NCBI GenBank assembly: GCA_947389015.1 | Contig: CANDVA010000009.1 | Location: forward strand, 51,820 to 115,819 | Direction of reading: 5' to 3' | Origin: an uncultured Clostridia bacterium | Lineage (GTDB): Bacteria; Bacillota; Clostridia; Oscillospirales; Ruminococcaceae | Length of the DNA: 64,000 bases | Program-made: the position numbers and the translations under genes | Shown: piece after piece, positions 56,139-64,000 of the stretch | How the letters are laid out: each line of letters opens with the position of its first letter | How positions within the stretch are numbered: the first letter of the stretch is position 1 | Notes under the pieces: generated by a model | What the model saw: the letters and a program-made list of their open reading frames with translations, nothing else | The model's database searches: none | Told to the model about the DNA's origin: nothing

Positions 56139-56795
56139 TTATATATTGCATCTGAGACCGTCCTTGCGGAAACGGCAGCTTTCTTTCATATTGCAGTCCT
56201 CGCAGCTTCTGCGGCGGCTGTCGAGCGGCGTTTCGGACAAGCCTACTATGCCGACTATGCTCTTCTGCGGGGTCAACATATTTGAGGAGGTACAGGTCAC
56301 GCCTATCTTCCTTGACGCGTCGACCGCCGTCAACAGCTGTGCCGCCTGGTCAAGCGGAAAGTCGCCGTAGCCTGCCGCATAGCACCATGTTGCGGAATAT
56401 CCCGTCATCTTGTCCAATACGGCTTGACGAGCCAGCTCGGAGGTCTGCTCGGCGAGAACGCTCGCAAGCGCGTCCGCGGTCATTCCCTTCGCGCCGTCGG
56501 AAAGCTGTAAGCGTTTCAGCAGTCTGTCCGCGTCTGCGGAGAGCGTCGCCGCCGTTACCGCCGCCTTTGTGCAGCCCTCAAGATGACGCGCGATATCGCT
56601 GCCGACAAGTGAAAAATCACACCCCGAAAGTGAAATTTCACTCTCGGAGCGTACAATGTCGAAAATTCTCCACACGAAACGCGGACGAGCCGCCGCAAGC
56701 AGCTCCGTCTCGCATTCGTCGATAAGCGCCGTCAGATGTTCGTCGGGTTCGCCGCGAACGCCCATATACCTCAGCGCTTCCGCTCTGTTTATCAT
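56139..56795 (-). CDS. Vitamin B12-dependent methionine synthase activation-domain-like protein
   Basis: EALRYMGVRGEPDEHLTALIDECETELLAAARPRFVWRIFDI...GCTKAAVTAATLS...PLDQAAQLLTAVDASRKIGVTCTSSNMLTPQKSIVGIVGLS; adjacent to metF. Confidence 0.8.
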   Translation of the reverse strand: MINRAEALRYMGVRGEPDEHLTALIDECETELLAAARPRFVWRIFDIVRSESEISLSGCDFSLVGSDIARHLEGCTKAAVTAATLSADADRLLKRLQLSDGAKGMTADALASVLAEQTSELARQAVLDKMTGYSATWCYAAGYGDFPLDQAAQLLTAVDASRKIGVTCTSSNMLTPQKSIVGIVGLSETPLDSRRRSCEDCNMKESCRFRKDGLRCNI

Positions 56796-57655
56796 CTTAT
56801 CACCCTCGACACGCTTTCGCTGATCTTCCTTGCGACATACGGGTTGTTCATCGTATACAGGTGGATACCGTCAACGCCGTTCGCTGCGAGATCGATTATT
56901 TGGTCGACAGCATAGGCGATACCCGCGTCGCGCATTGCCTCGGGGCTGTCGCCGTATCTCGCGATAAGCCGCGTGAATTTATGTGGCAGGGACGCACCGC
57001 ACATGGTCACCATGCGCTGTATCTGCTTTGCGTTTATACACGGCATAACGCCCGCCTCGATAGGCACGTTTATACCCGCCGCGCGCGCTTTATCCAGAAA
57101 TCCGTAAAAGAGATCGTTATCGAAGAACAACTGCGACATCAAATGCGACGCGCCCGCGTCGACCTTGCGCTTAAGGTTCGCAATATCCTCGTCGAATGAC
57201 GGCGCTTCGGGGTGTCCCTCGGGATAGCACGCGCCCGAAAAGCTGAGATCGCTGCGTTCTTTCATGTATGCAATAAGATCACAAGCGTGCGGAAACTCCT
57301 TTTTCGGCTCGATATCGGGATTGATATCTCCGCGCAGGGCAAGGACGTTCTCCACCCCGTGCGCCTTGAATTCCTCGATAACGCGGTCAATGTCCGATTT
57401 TGTCGAGTTTACGCAGGTCAGGTGCGCGATGGACTCGGTATGATACTTTTCCTTGATAATGCTTACTATCTCACGCGTGGAACAGCCCGGCTGAGTCCCG
57501 CCCGCTCCGTATGTAACGCTGATGAAATCGGGCTTAAGGTCGGTAAGCTCGTCCAGCGTATTGTAGACCGTTTCGATCGATCCGTCCTTTTTCGGCGGAA
57601 ATATCTCGAACGAAAATACGGTGTGACCGTCTTTAAACAATTCACAAATCTTCAT
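56792..57655 (-). CDS. metF: Methylenetetrahydrofolate reductase
   Basis: VFSFEIFPPKKDGSIETVYNTLDELTDLKPDFISVTYGAGG...HLTCVNSTKSDIDRVIEEFKAHGVENVLALRGD. Confidence 0.96.
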   Translation of the reverse strand: MKICELFKDGHTVFSFEIFPPKKDGSIETVYNTLDELTDLKPDFISVTYGAGGTQPGCSTREIVSIIKEKYHTESIAHLTCVNSTKSDIDRVIEEFKAHGVENVLALRGDINPDIEPKKEFPHACDLIAYMKERSDLSFSGACYPEGHPEAPSFDEDIANLKRKVDAGASHLMSQLFFDNDLFYGFLDKARAAGINVPIEAGVMPCINAKQIQRMVTMCGASLPHKFTRLIARYGDSPEAMRDAGIAYAVDQIIDLAANGVDGIHLYTMNNPYVARKISESVSRVIR

Positions 57656-57667
57656 ATTATACTCCGA

Positions 57668-57919
57668 TCAGTTTTCGGCTTTGATTTGTTTAAGTGCTTC
57701 CGCAAGCTGCGCGGGGCACGACGTGGGCTTTGAGCCGCAGCGAATTCCCGATAAGCGCTCGATTACCTCGTCGATCTTCATTCCTTTGACGAGCGAGGAA
57801 ATGCCCTGCAAATTGCCGTTACAGCCGCCCTCTACCTTGAGGTCGGTGATCACGCCGTCCTCGACCTCAAGTATCATTTTGCGCGAGCATACCCCGCGCG
57901 GTGTATATTCATAAGTCAT
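57668..57919 (-). CDS. TSCPD-domain protein (TIGR03905-like)
   Basis: YTPRGVCSRKMILEVEDGVITDLKVEGGCNGNLQGISSLVKGMKIDEVIERLSGIRCGSKPTSCPAQLAEAL. Confidence 0.92.
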   Translation of the reverse strand: MTYEYTPRGVCSRKMILEVEDGVITDLKVEGGCNGNLQGISSLVKGMKIDEVIERLSGIRCGSKPTSCPAQLAEALKQIKAEN

Positions 57920-57939
57920 AATATAACCTCCCGTAAATT

Positions 57940-59106
57940 TTATTTATTTTGCGAACGAGTCCACTCGTCTGCGACCGCCTTTGCCACCGCGTCCGCAACG
58001 CTCTTGTCGAGCGCGGATGGGATAATGTAATCGACCGTCAGCTTGTCGTCTGTAACAAGCCCCGCGATAGCATGTGCCGCCGCGAGCTTCATATCCTCGG
58101 TGATAGCTTTTGCGCGAACGGCAAGCGCACCCTTGAACACTCCCGGAAACACAAGCACGTTGTTGATCTGATTAGGATAATCGCTCCGTCCCGTTCCGAC
58201 AATATACGCGCCGCTTTCCTTAGCAAGCTCGTAGGTTATCTCGGGATTAGGGTTCGCCATAGGGAAAAGCACGGGCTTGCCCGCCATCGACCTGACCATT
58301 TTGGGCGTTACCAGATTCGGCTTGGATACGCCGACAAATGCGTCCGCTCCGCGCATAGCGTCCGCAAGCGTACCCTTGACGTTGTTCTTGTTGGTGAGCC
58401 TTGACATTTCCGTATGGGCGGGATTATCGTAGCTCCCGTCACGGTTTATTATTCCGCCGATATCCACCATTATTAAATTCCCGATACCCAATTTAAGTAA
58501 AAACTTGCCGATCGCGATTCCTGCCGAGCCCGCTCCGTTGATAACGACGGTTATGTCGCCGAGCTTCTTACCCGCGAGCTTTACCGCGTTCATCATTGCG
58601 GCTCCGACAACAATAGCGGTACCGTGCTGATCGTCATGGAATACGGGGATATCAAGGCGCTCCTTGAGCTTAGCTTCGATCTCAAAGCATCTCGGTGCGG
58701 AGATGTCCTCCAGATTAATGCCGCCGAAGCTGTCCGCGATAAGCTCTATCGTGCGGACGATCTCGTCGGGATCCTTGCTCTTCACGCAGAGAGGAAACGC
58801 ATCAACGCCGCCGAATTCCTTGAACAAACAGCACTTGCCCTCCATTACGGGCATGCCCGCCAATCCGCCGATATCGCCCAGCCCCAACACCGCCGTGCCG
58901 TCCGTGATAACCGCGACAAGGTTGCTGCGACGCGTAAGCTTGTACGACAATTCGGGGTTTTCCGCTATCTCAAGGCACGGCTGTGCGACTCCCGGAGTGT
59001 ATGCCAGCGACAAATCCTCGCGCGTTTCAATTGGCGCGCGGGAGATGACTTCGATCTTTCCCTGCCATTCATAATGCTTTTTCAATGCCTGTTCTTTAAT
59101 GTCCAT
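57940..59106 (-). CDS. NAD(P)-dependent malic enzyme
   Basis: EDLSLAYTPGVAQPCLEI..., VITDGTAVLGLGDIGGLAGMPVMEGKCCLFKEFGGVDAFPLC, DDQHGTAIVVGAAMMNA. Confidence 0.96.
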   Translation of the reverse strand: MDIKEQALKKHYEWQGKIEVISRAPIETREDLSLAYTPGVAQPCLEIAENPELSYKLTRRSNLVAVITDGTAVLGLGDIGGLAGMPVMEGKCCLFKEFGGVDAFPLCVKSKDPDEIVRTIELIADSFGGINLEDISAPRCFEIEAKLKERLDIPVFHDDQHGTAIVVGAAMMNAVKLAGKKLGDITVVINGAGSAGIAIGKFLLKLGIGNLIMVDIGGIINRDGSYDNPAHTEMSRLTNKNNVKGTLADAMRGADAFVGVSKPNLVTPKMVRSMAGKPVLFPMANPNPEITYELAKESGAYIVGTGRSDYPNQINNVLVFPGVFKGALAVRAKAITEDMKLAAAHAIAGLVTDDKLTVDYIIPSALDKSVADAVAKAVADEWTRSQNK

Positions 59107-59149
59107 TTTCCAAACCTCTTTTATTCATAACAATTGTTTTTGTTTAATA

Positions 59150-60001
59150 TCACAGCGCCTTTACCTTATGATTCAATATCTTATCAAGCTCCTCCTCGGG
59201 AGTGGGATTAGAGCCTATCTGTATCGCGTAATGATTGTAAAAGCCGTGAAAATCCGAGCCGCCCGTGGTCAGAAGTCCATACCGCTTGGCAAGCTCCGTC
59301 ACTTCGCCGCGAAACTTTTCGTCCGCGCTTGAGTGCCACACCTCCGCGCCGTCGATAGCGCCCTCCGCGGCGAGCTCCTCAAGGAGCTCCATGCTGTCAT
59401 ACACCTTCGGATGAGCCATTACGGATATTCCGCCGCTTGCTTTAATGAGCGTAGTCACAAAGCGTACATCGGGGTAAAAGTCCGCCTCCTGCCGAACCTG
59501 TGACGCGCAAAGCCCGTCTTTGGCGTCGAATATCTCATCGTAAACATCACCGTAAAGATCGGTTGTATAGCCGTAATCCATTAGGGCGTGCATTATATGA
59601 CATTTATAGATCGCCTTGCTTCCCGCGGAATACCGCAATATGCTTTCAAGCGTAATGGGGTATTTTTCCAAAACACGCATTGCGATACTCTTTCCGAGCT
59701 TCATTCTGCCCTCCGAGGTTCGCAGGCATAATCCCTCAAGTCGATCGGGCTTCTCCGGCATATAGCACAGAATGTGAACCTTTCTCCCACGTGCGCTGTC
59801 AAATGCGGAAAACTCCGCGGCGGGTATGACCGTTACATTGTAACGCTTTCCCAATACCGCCGAGCGCGATAGTGAAGCCAGACTGTCGTGATCTGTTATC
59901 GCGAGATAGCGAACGTCATCCCTGTCGGCTTGCTTAATGATATCCGAAATTCCCAATGAACCGTCGGATATAGTGGTATGGCAGTGCAAATCGGCTTTCA
60001 T
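59150..60001 (-). CDS. PHP domain-containing phosphoesterase
   Basis: MKADLHCHTTISDGSLGISDIIKQADRDDVRYLAITDHDSLAS...; VMAHPKVYDS; GGSDFHGF. Start at internal ATG 60001. Confidence 0.93.
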   Translation of the reverse strand: MKADLHCHTTISDGSLGISDIIKQADRDDVRYLAITDHDSLASLSRSAVLGKRYNVTVIPAAEFSAFDSARGRKVHILCYMPEKPDRLEGLCLRTSEGRMKLGKSIAMRVLEKYPITLESILRYSAGSKAIYKCHIMHALMDYGYTTDLYGDVYDEIFDAKDGLCASQVRQEADFYPDVRFVTTLIKASGGISVMAHPKVYDSMELLEELAAEGAIDGAEVWHSSADEKFRGEVTELAKRYGLLTTGGSDFHGFYNHYAIQIGSNPTPEEELDKILNHKVKAL

Positions 60002-60106
60002 AAGACACCTCATATTTCACAATTTTTGGTTTTCTTTGTCCGCAATTTTCGGCTAAATTGACGGAAATAAGTCTGTCCGCTTTATGTATATAACACACTG
60101 CTTAAT

Positions 60107-60135
60107 ATTATACCACAAATCGTGTGATTTTTCAA
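60107..60135 (-). promoter_or_regulatory. Promoter of PHP-maeB-type operon (TTGAAA-N17-TATAAT)
   Basis: Reverse strand TTGAAA aatcacacgatttgtgg TATAAT. Confidence 0.7.
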
Positions 60136-60567
60136 GTCCTGCTTACAAAAGTCAAACCCTAAAATGAAAAAAGTTTTAAATTTTTTTGGAAACCAAAAAA
60201 CAGATATGATTGTTGTCCCAAACACGAAATCTAAAAACGCAAAAAACACGTTACGCAAAATCCCAAAATTCCCCGAAAAAAGCTCTATAATCCAAAGAAG
60301 AAAATGAAATTTCAGAAAAAAATCTTGCACCTTCGCGTGAGATCGTGAGAAATGTACGTGTGGCTCATCTAGCTTTATAGTGTAAAAGCACTGCCTAAGT
60401 TAGTAAAAGCGGTGCTTCTTTCTTAATATAACTTTTAAACCATCCGCATTACTTGTTGTCAAGGCGGATGCTCGGCTTGATCCGGTGCGCTCTGCACAGC
60501 CGACTATCAGTCCGTCCACGCTCGGAAGCTGCTCGCCGCTGCGCCATAATTTCGGCGTGTAGGGAAT

Positions 60568-61755
60568 ATGCTTATAGGTCTTGGCAAACTCTCCGTGGGT
60601 CGCAAACCGCGCCGTTCCCATGCTAACGATCCCGAAACCTTTGGCGTGCCCGATGCCGAATACAAGGTCGAGCAGACTATCTCCGCAGACAGCGAAGCTA
60701 TGTCCCGCGTTAATACAGAGGAAGCCCCCTACGAGTTGTCGCTGGAGATATCTGCCTCGGGAAACGCTGCAAAACGTCTTATTGCTGGCGGCAGTATATA
60801 TTCTAGCATAACCGACAGCGACGCGCGGTTCGGCGGAGCGGTGGGATTGAATTACTTTGGCGGCGAGGTTGACAAGGTTAAACTTATCTATGAGGTAAAC
60901 GACGAATATATTTCAAACGAAAGCAGCGAATATGCCGAAAAATATCTTGACTTTCAGGGCATAAAGAGGTATAATATATTCAGATACTTTGAGGATTTAA
61001 ATATGCTCCTCCCCATTGTAACCGAATTCTATGAGGAGAGCAATACCCTGTATGCCGAAACGGATCGGCTTGGAACATACTGTGTGCTGGACATGGAGGT
61101 CCTTATGCAGAAATTGGGAATTGCACCGGACGGAACATCTGTTGAAAATGTTGCTCGACAGATGTATTCCGCTGCGCCCGCAGCCGCAAAGGATAATATT
61201 GATACGGAAAAATATTGTGTTACATTCATTTTCGATATCCGCAAAGGCATAGTTTCAAGTGAGCAGTTGGAAGCGTATAAAGAATATGTCGGCAGCTTTG
61301 CTACCGAGGTGTTCGCGGAAAACCGTGACATTACCATTTGCCTTATGACGCAGGACGTGACCGACTTTTTTGATGACAGCTATAAGGTCGTCGGCGAATG
61401 CAGCAATATTGATGATTTCAATAAAACAATAGGCAGAATAAAAATTTCCGATGAAGAAGGCTTTTTCGGGAACTATTGTACTGTCACCGACGCGCTTGCA
61501 TACGTTCTGGATCACTCCGATTCCGGCGTCAAAAATTATGTTTTCGACGTCTACGCTCAGGAGGACGCTATTTTTGATACAGATGCAGCAGCGGAGCTTC
61601 TTAAAAACTCCGAAAACATTGTAAACATCAGCATGATTTCCGATTTCCCCAAAACGATAACCGGGTTTCAAAGGGAGATCGTGCTTGATACGTCCGGCAT
61701 AAATATAAAACTCTACCAAGGATTTTGGCGAAAGAATTTACAGCCACGTCTTTAA
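60568..61755 (+). pseudogene. N-terminal part of a VWA-like extracellular-type protein; frame broken near 61720, N-terminus possibly truncated
   Basis: KYCVTFIFDIRKGIVSSEQLEAYKEYVGSFATEVFAENRDITICLMTQDV... (VWA-like). The +1 frame continues KDFGERIYSHVFNDFIPETMSAILISG into the next ORF. Confidence 0.6.
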
Positions 61756-61774
61756 CGACTTTATTCCCGAAACC

Positions 61775-63208
61775 ATGAGCGCTATCCTTATTTCGGGTTA
61801 TGAGTATGTCGAACTAAAGGGCAGATTGAACAAGTACAACCATATTGACAGCGACTATGAAGAATGTGTGGAAGGCGAGAACGACTTCCATAAAAACGAC
61901 CATTTGACCGACTGGGAGGAAGTCGGCGTTGATTACTGGACTGATCCGGATATGGGTTTAATGTCCTATGATGATGAAGGCAATGCAATCCTGCCGACGA
62001 TTATGGACTGCTTGGAGTTTACCGAGCTTACATATGTTGAGGAAGGCTTGAAACGCTGTCAGCAGGATCTTAAGTATAATTTCGGTGAGGCGATTCGCGG
62101 CAAGAGGGTTCTTCCTATACTTTCCGATCCTACCAGAGCTGACAGCGATGGGGACGGGATTGTTGATAAATATGATCCGAATCCGCTAATGGCTATTGAT
62201 GTGGATACGCCGTGCTTGTATGACAAGGGCGGTATATTCGGTGTTGAAAATCACGCGATGCAAATAGATTTTGGCAATGCTTGCGAATCATATTTTTGTG
62301 TTAACTGTAATTATGAAGCAATTGCTCCAGAACTTCAAGACGATAAAATTTTATCAAATGAAGAATATATAATCGTTCAATCATTGCTTTCTCTATATAA
62401 ATATTTTGAATCAATGGAAGATCATGTCTCAAAAGAAGTGGTATATTCAGCTATTGATAATATTAGAGAGATTAAAGCAAAATATAGTTATGATTTTTGC
62501 AGCAGTGATGGAAGTTATGCTACCCCTTTTGCTTATTTGTGTATTGACGAAAACAATGAATACTTCATGGATATCCATATGGCGGACACAACATTATCTG
62601 AATGGATGATGGACAATGTTGTGTATGGAGGTAAGACATTAATTGATGCGGTTGCTTTAGGATTAAGCCCTACATGGTATGGTGTTGTAATAGGAGTTGC
62701 ATGGACCATTATTTCAGCTTACGGAATCATGAAATACGAGGAATCAAAGTATGATTTTATAGGAACTGTTATTGGTTGCACTTGTACAATTACTGATCCA
62801 ATTTGGCCTATTTCTCCGACTAGGAGTCAAGCCTTTTTTGCCATTAGTGCTATAAATCAAATTGGAATATCGCTTCAAGATCTTGAATCTACCTTATCTG
62901 GGAGTTTAAGAAGTTGTAGCGTAAGTGTTAGGATAAGAAGTGATTCTATTGATATTTGGAACTCGTTATCTCTTAGCATGTTTGATGTTAACGATCTTAA
63001 GTATACGCGCTATAATCAAATGAAACACACTTACTATGATGCAAATGGTTCATTAAATTTTAAAAATGCTCTTAATATCAGGATTGAAAATTTTGATGGT
63101 ACAACGTATGATAGAATGTTTGGGTTGATTGGAAATTGTTTTTTTAGAAAGGATACATCAACTTTTGAATGGCAACAAGTAGACGAAAGGACTTTGCAGA
63201 TATTATGA
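61775..63208 (+). CDS. Thrombospondin type 3 repeat-containing protein with divergent AT-rich C-terminus (continuation of the preceding frame)
   Basis: Ca-binding repeat DPTRADSDGDGIVDKYDPNP; C-terminal hydrophobic segment LGLSPTWYGVVIGVAWTIISAYGIM. Confidence 0.65.
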   Translation: MSAILISGYEYVELKGRLNKYNHIDSDYEECVEGENDFHKNDHLTDWEEVGVDYWTDPDMGLMSYDDEGNAILPTIMDCLEFTELTYVEEGLKRCQQDLKYNFGEAIRGKRVLPILSDPTRADSDGDGIVDKYDPNPLMAIDVDTPCLYDKGGIFGVENHAMQIDFGNACESYFCVNCNYEAIAPELQDDKILSNEEYIIVQSLLSLYKYFESMEDHVSKEVVYSAIDNIREIKAKYSYDFCSSDGSYATPFAYLCIDENNEYFMDIHMADTTLSEWMMDNVVYGGKTLIDAVALGLSPTWYGVVIGVAWTIISAYGIMKYEESKYDFIGTVIGCTCTITDPIWPISPTRSQAFFAISAINQIGISLQDLESTLSGSLRSCSVSVRIRSDSIDIWNSLSLSMFDVNDLKYTRYNQMKHTYYDANGSLNFKNALNIRIENFDGTTYDRMFGLIGNCFFRKDTSTFEWQQVDERTLQIL

Positions 63209-63969
63209 CAACTAAAAACGGACGGATATGTCCCTGCTGCGGAAAGAAATTGATACTCATTCCTCCAGACAGAATGCTCCTGCCATCCAGAACGGGATTT
63301 TCAGTAAATGGTGTTGTATATTATTATGCTCCAGCAAAGAGATTTTCGAAAATTACAAGCAAGCCCAAAGCAAAGCACAGAAAATACTCAAACAATAGCT
63401 GGTATTTTGATGGAAATCTCAATCCGAACATTGTTAAATTTGATAGAATAAATCTCGGATGGCACGTAGTTCCCGTCAAGTATGCTCAGAAACGCATTGA
63501 TAAGGACGGACTGTCATTGTTTTCAGACGAGCTGATTTTTTATTGTAGAAATTGCGGAAAAAAGTTAATGTTAAATGCTAATCCCATAAGATGGTTTGAA
63601 TTGATAACCCAAATTATGATTGTTTTTACTATAGTATTATTGTTTGTCTTAACCGTTACCGCAACAAATGGCACTGTTCCAGCAAAAGAAGTTTTTTGGG
63701 GTGGTGGGTTTGTACTGGTTGCAGGATTATGTATAAATGTGTTTTTTACTATGTTCTCTTTAATGATTATAAAATATTACGAGAGCAATTTCGTTCCAAC
63801 AGATGAGTATGACAACTTGATTTATCCTGATGCACATCTTTCTCTTTTAACTACGAAAAAGACTAACTATTTTCGTGAGGGAAACATTTTTATGGTTGAA
63901 TTGGAAGAAAATATTTTTTACATTTATCTGGTTCATAAAACACAAAGTGATTTTGTCAATATCACTTGA
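63205..63969 (+). CDS. Zinc-ribbon membrane protein (two TM segments), unknown function
   Basis: ATG 63205 overlapping the preceding TGA (ATGA); CPCCGKKL and CRNCGKKLML; TM ITQIMIVFTIVLLFVLTVTA and GGGFVLVAGLCINVFFTMFSLMII. Confidence 0.65.
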   Translation: MTTKNGRICPCCGKKLILIPPDRMLLPSRTGFSVNGVVYYYAPAKRFSKITSKPKAKHRKYSNNSWYFDGNLNPNIVKFDRINLGWHVVPVKYAQKRIDKDGLSLFSDELIFYCRNCGKKLMLNANPIRWFELITQIMIVFTIVLLFVLTVTATNGTVPAKEVFWGGGFVLVAGLCINVFFTMFSLMIIKYYESNFVPTDEYDNLIYPDAHLSLLTTKKTNYFREGNIFMVELEENIFYIYLVHKTQSDFVNIT

Positions 63970-64000
63970 CACAATTTACGCAAAGAATTTTAGCAAGTTT

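Noticed and set aside
60013-60400. Small ORFs in the AT-rich intergenic region (e.g. 60082-60330 reverse)
   Set aside because: F/L/K-rich translation of AT-rich DNA overlapping the inferred PHP promoter; no SD or homology recognised.
1-64000. CRISPR arrays, tRNA or rRNA genes, prophage modules
   Set aside because: No regularly spaced direct repeats, no recognisable tRNA/rRNA sequences and no phage structural or integrase genes seen by eye; a tRNAscan/CRISPR finder run would be needed for certainty.

Overview
A ~64 kb chromosomal window that looks like a gut clostridial genome (Oscillospiraceae/Ruminococcaceae-like; inferred from gene content only, no taxon search possible). Most of it is compact housekeeping DNA. 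Contents in order: an ammonium transporter truncated by the window start; a two-gene SufC/SufB-type Fe-S system; a dgt-dnaG-rpoD-rpoD replication/transcription block with two tandem primary-type sigma factors; rpmE and pgm; an ECF sigma/anti-sigma-like pair; a six-gene pantothenate/CoA operon; a regulator-less vanG-vanXY-vanT-like operon; carB; SulP; aldo/keto reductase; nadE; polA; a PHP gene coupled to a large protein that reads as a PRTase/TRSP-StiP-PELOTA fusion; DUF1015; GH27 and GH36 alpha-galactosidases with an AraC regulator; a PadR-HAAS-DUF4097 cassette; a palindromic MITE-like element; metF; malic enzyme. At the right end is an AT-rich accessory region with a frameshifted VWA/TSP3 surface-type protein and a 4-nt-overlapping zinc-ribbon membrane protein. 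I recognised no tRNA, rRNA or CRISPR array. Strongest leads: (i) the TRSP-StiP-PELOTA fusion, (ii) the regulator-less van operon, (iii) the tandem sigma factors, (iv) a 5'-terminal hairpin in the amt mRNA whose 3' arm can alternatively pair with the Shine-Dalgarno, (v) a possible polymorphic toxin/immunity-like pair at the right end, (vi) the 160-bp palindromic element. Product names come from motif and family recognition by eye, not from database searches.
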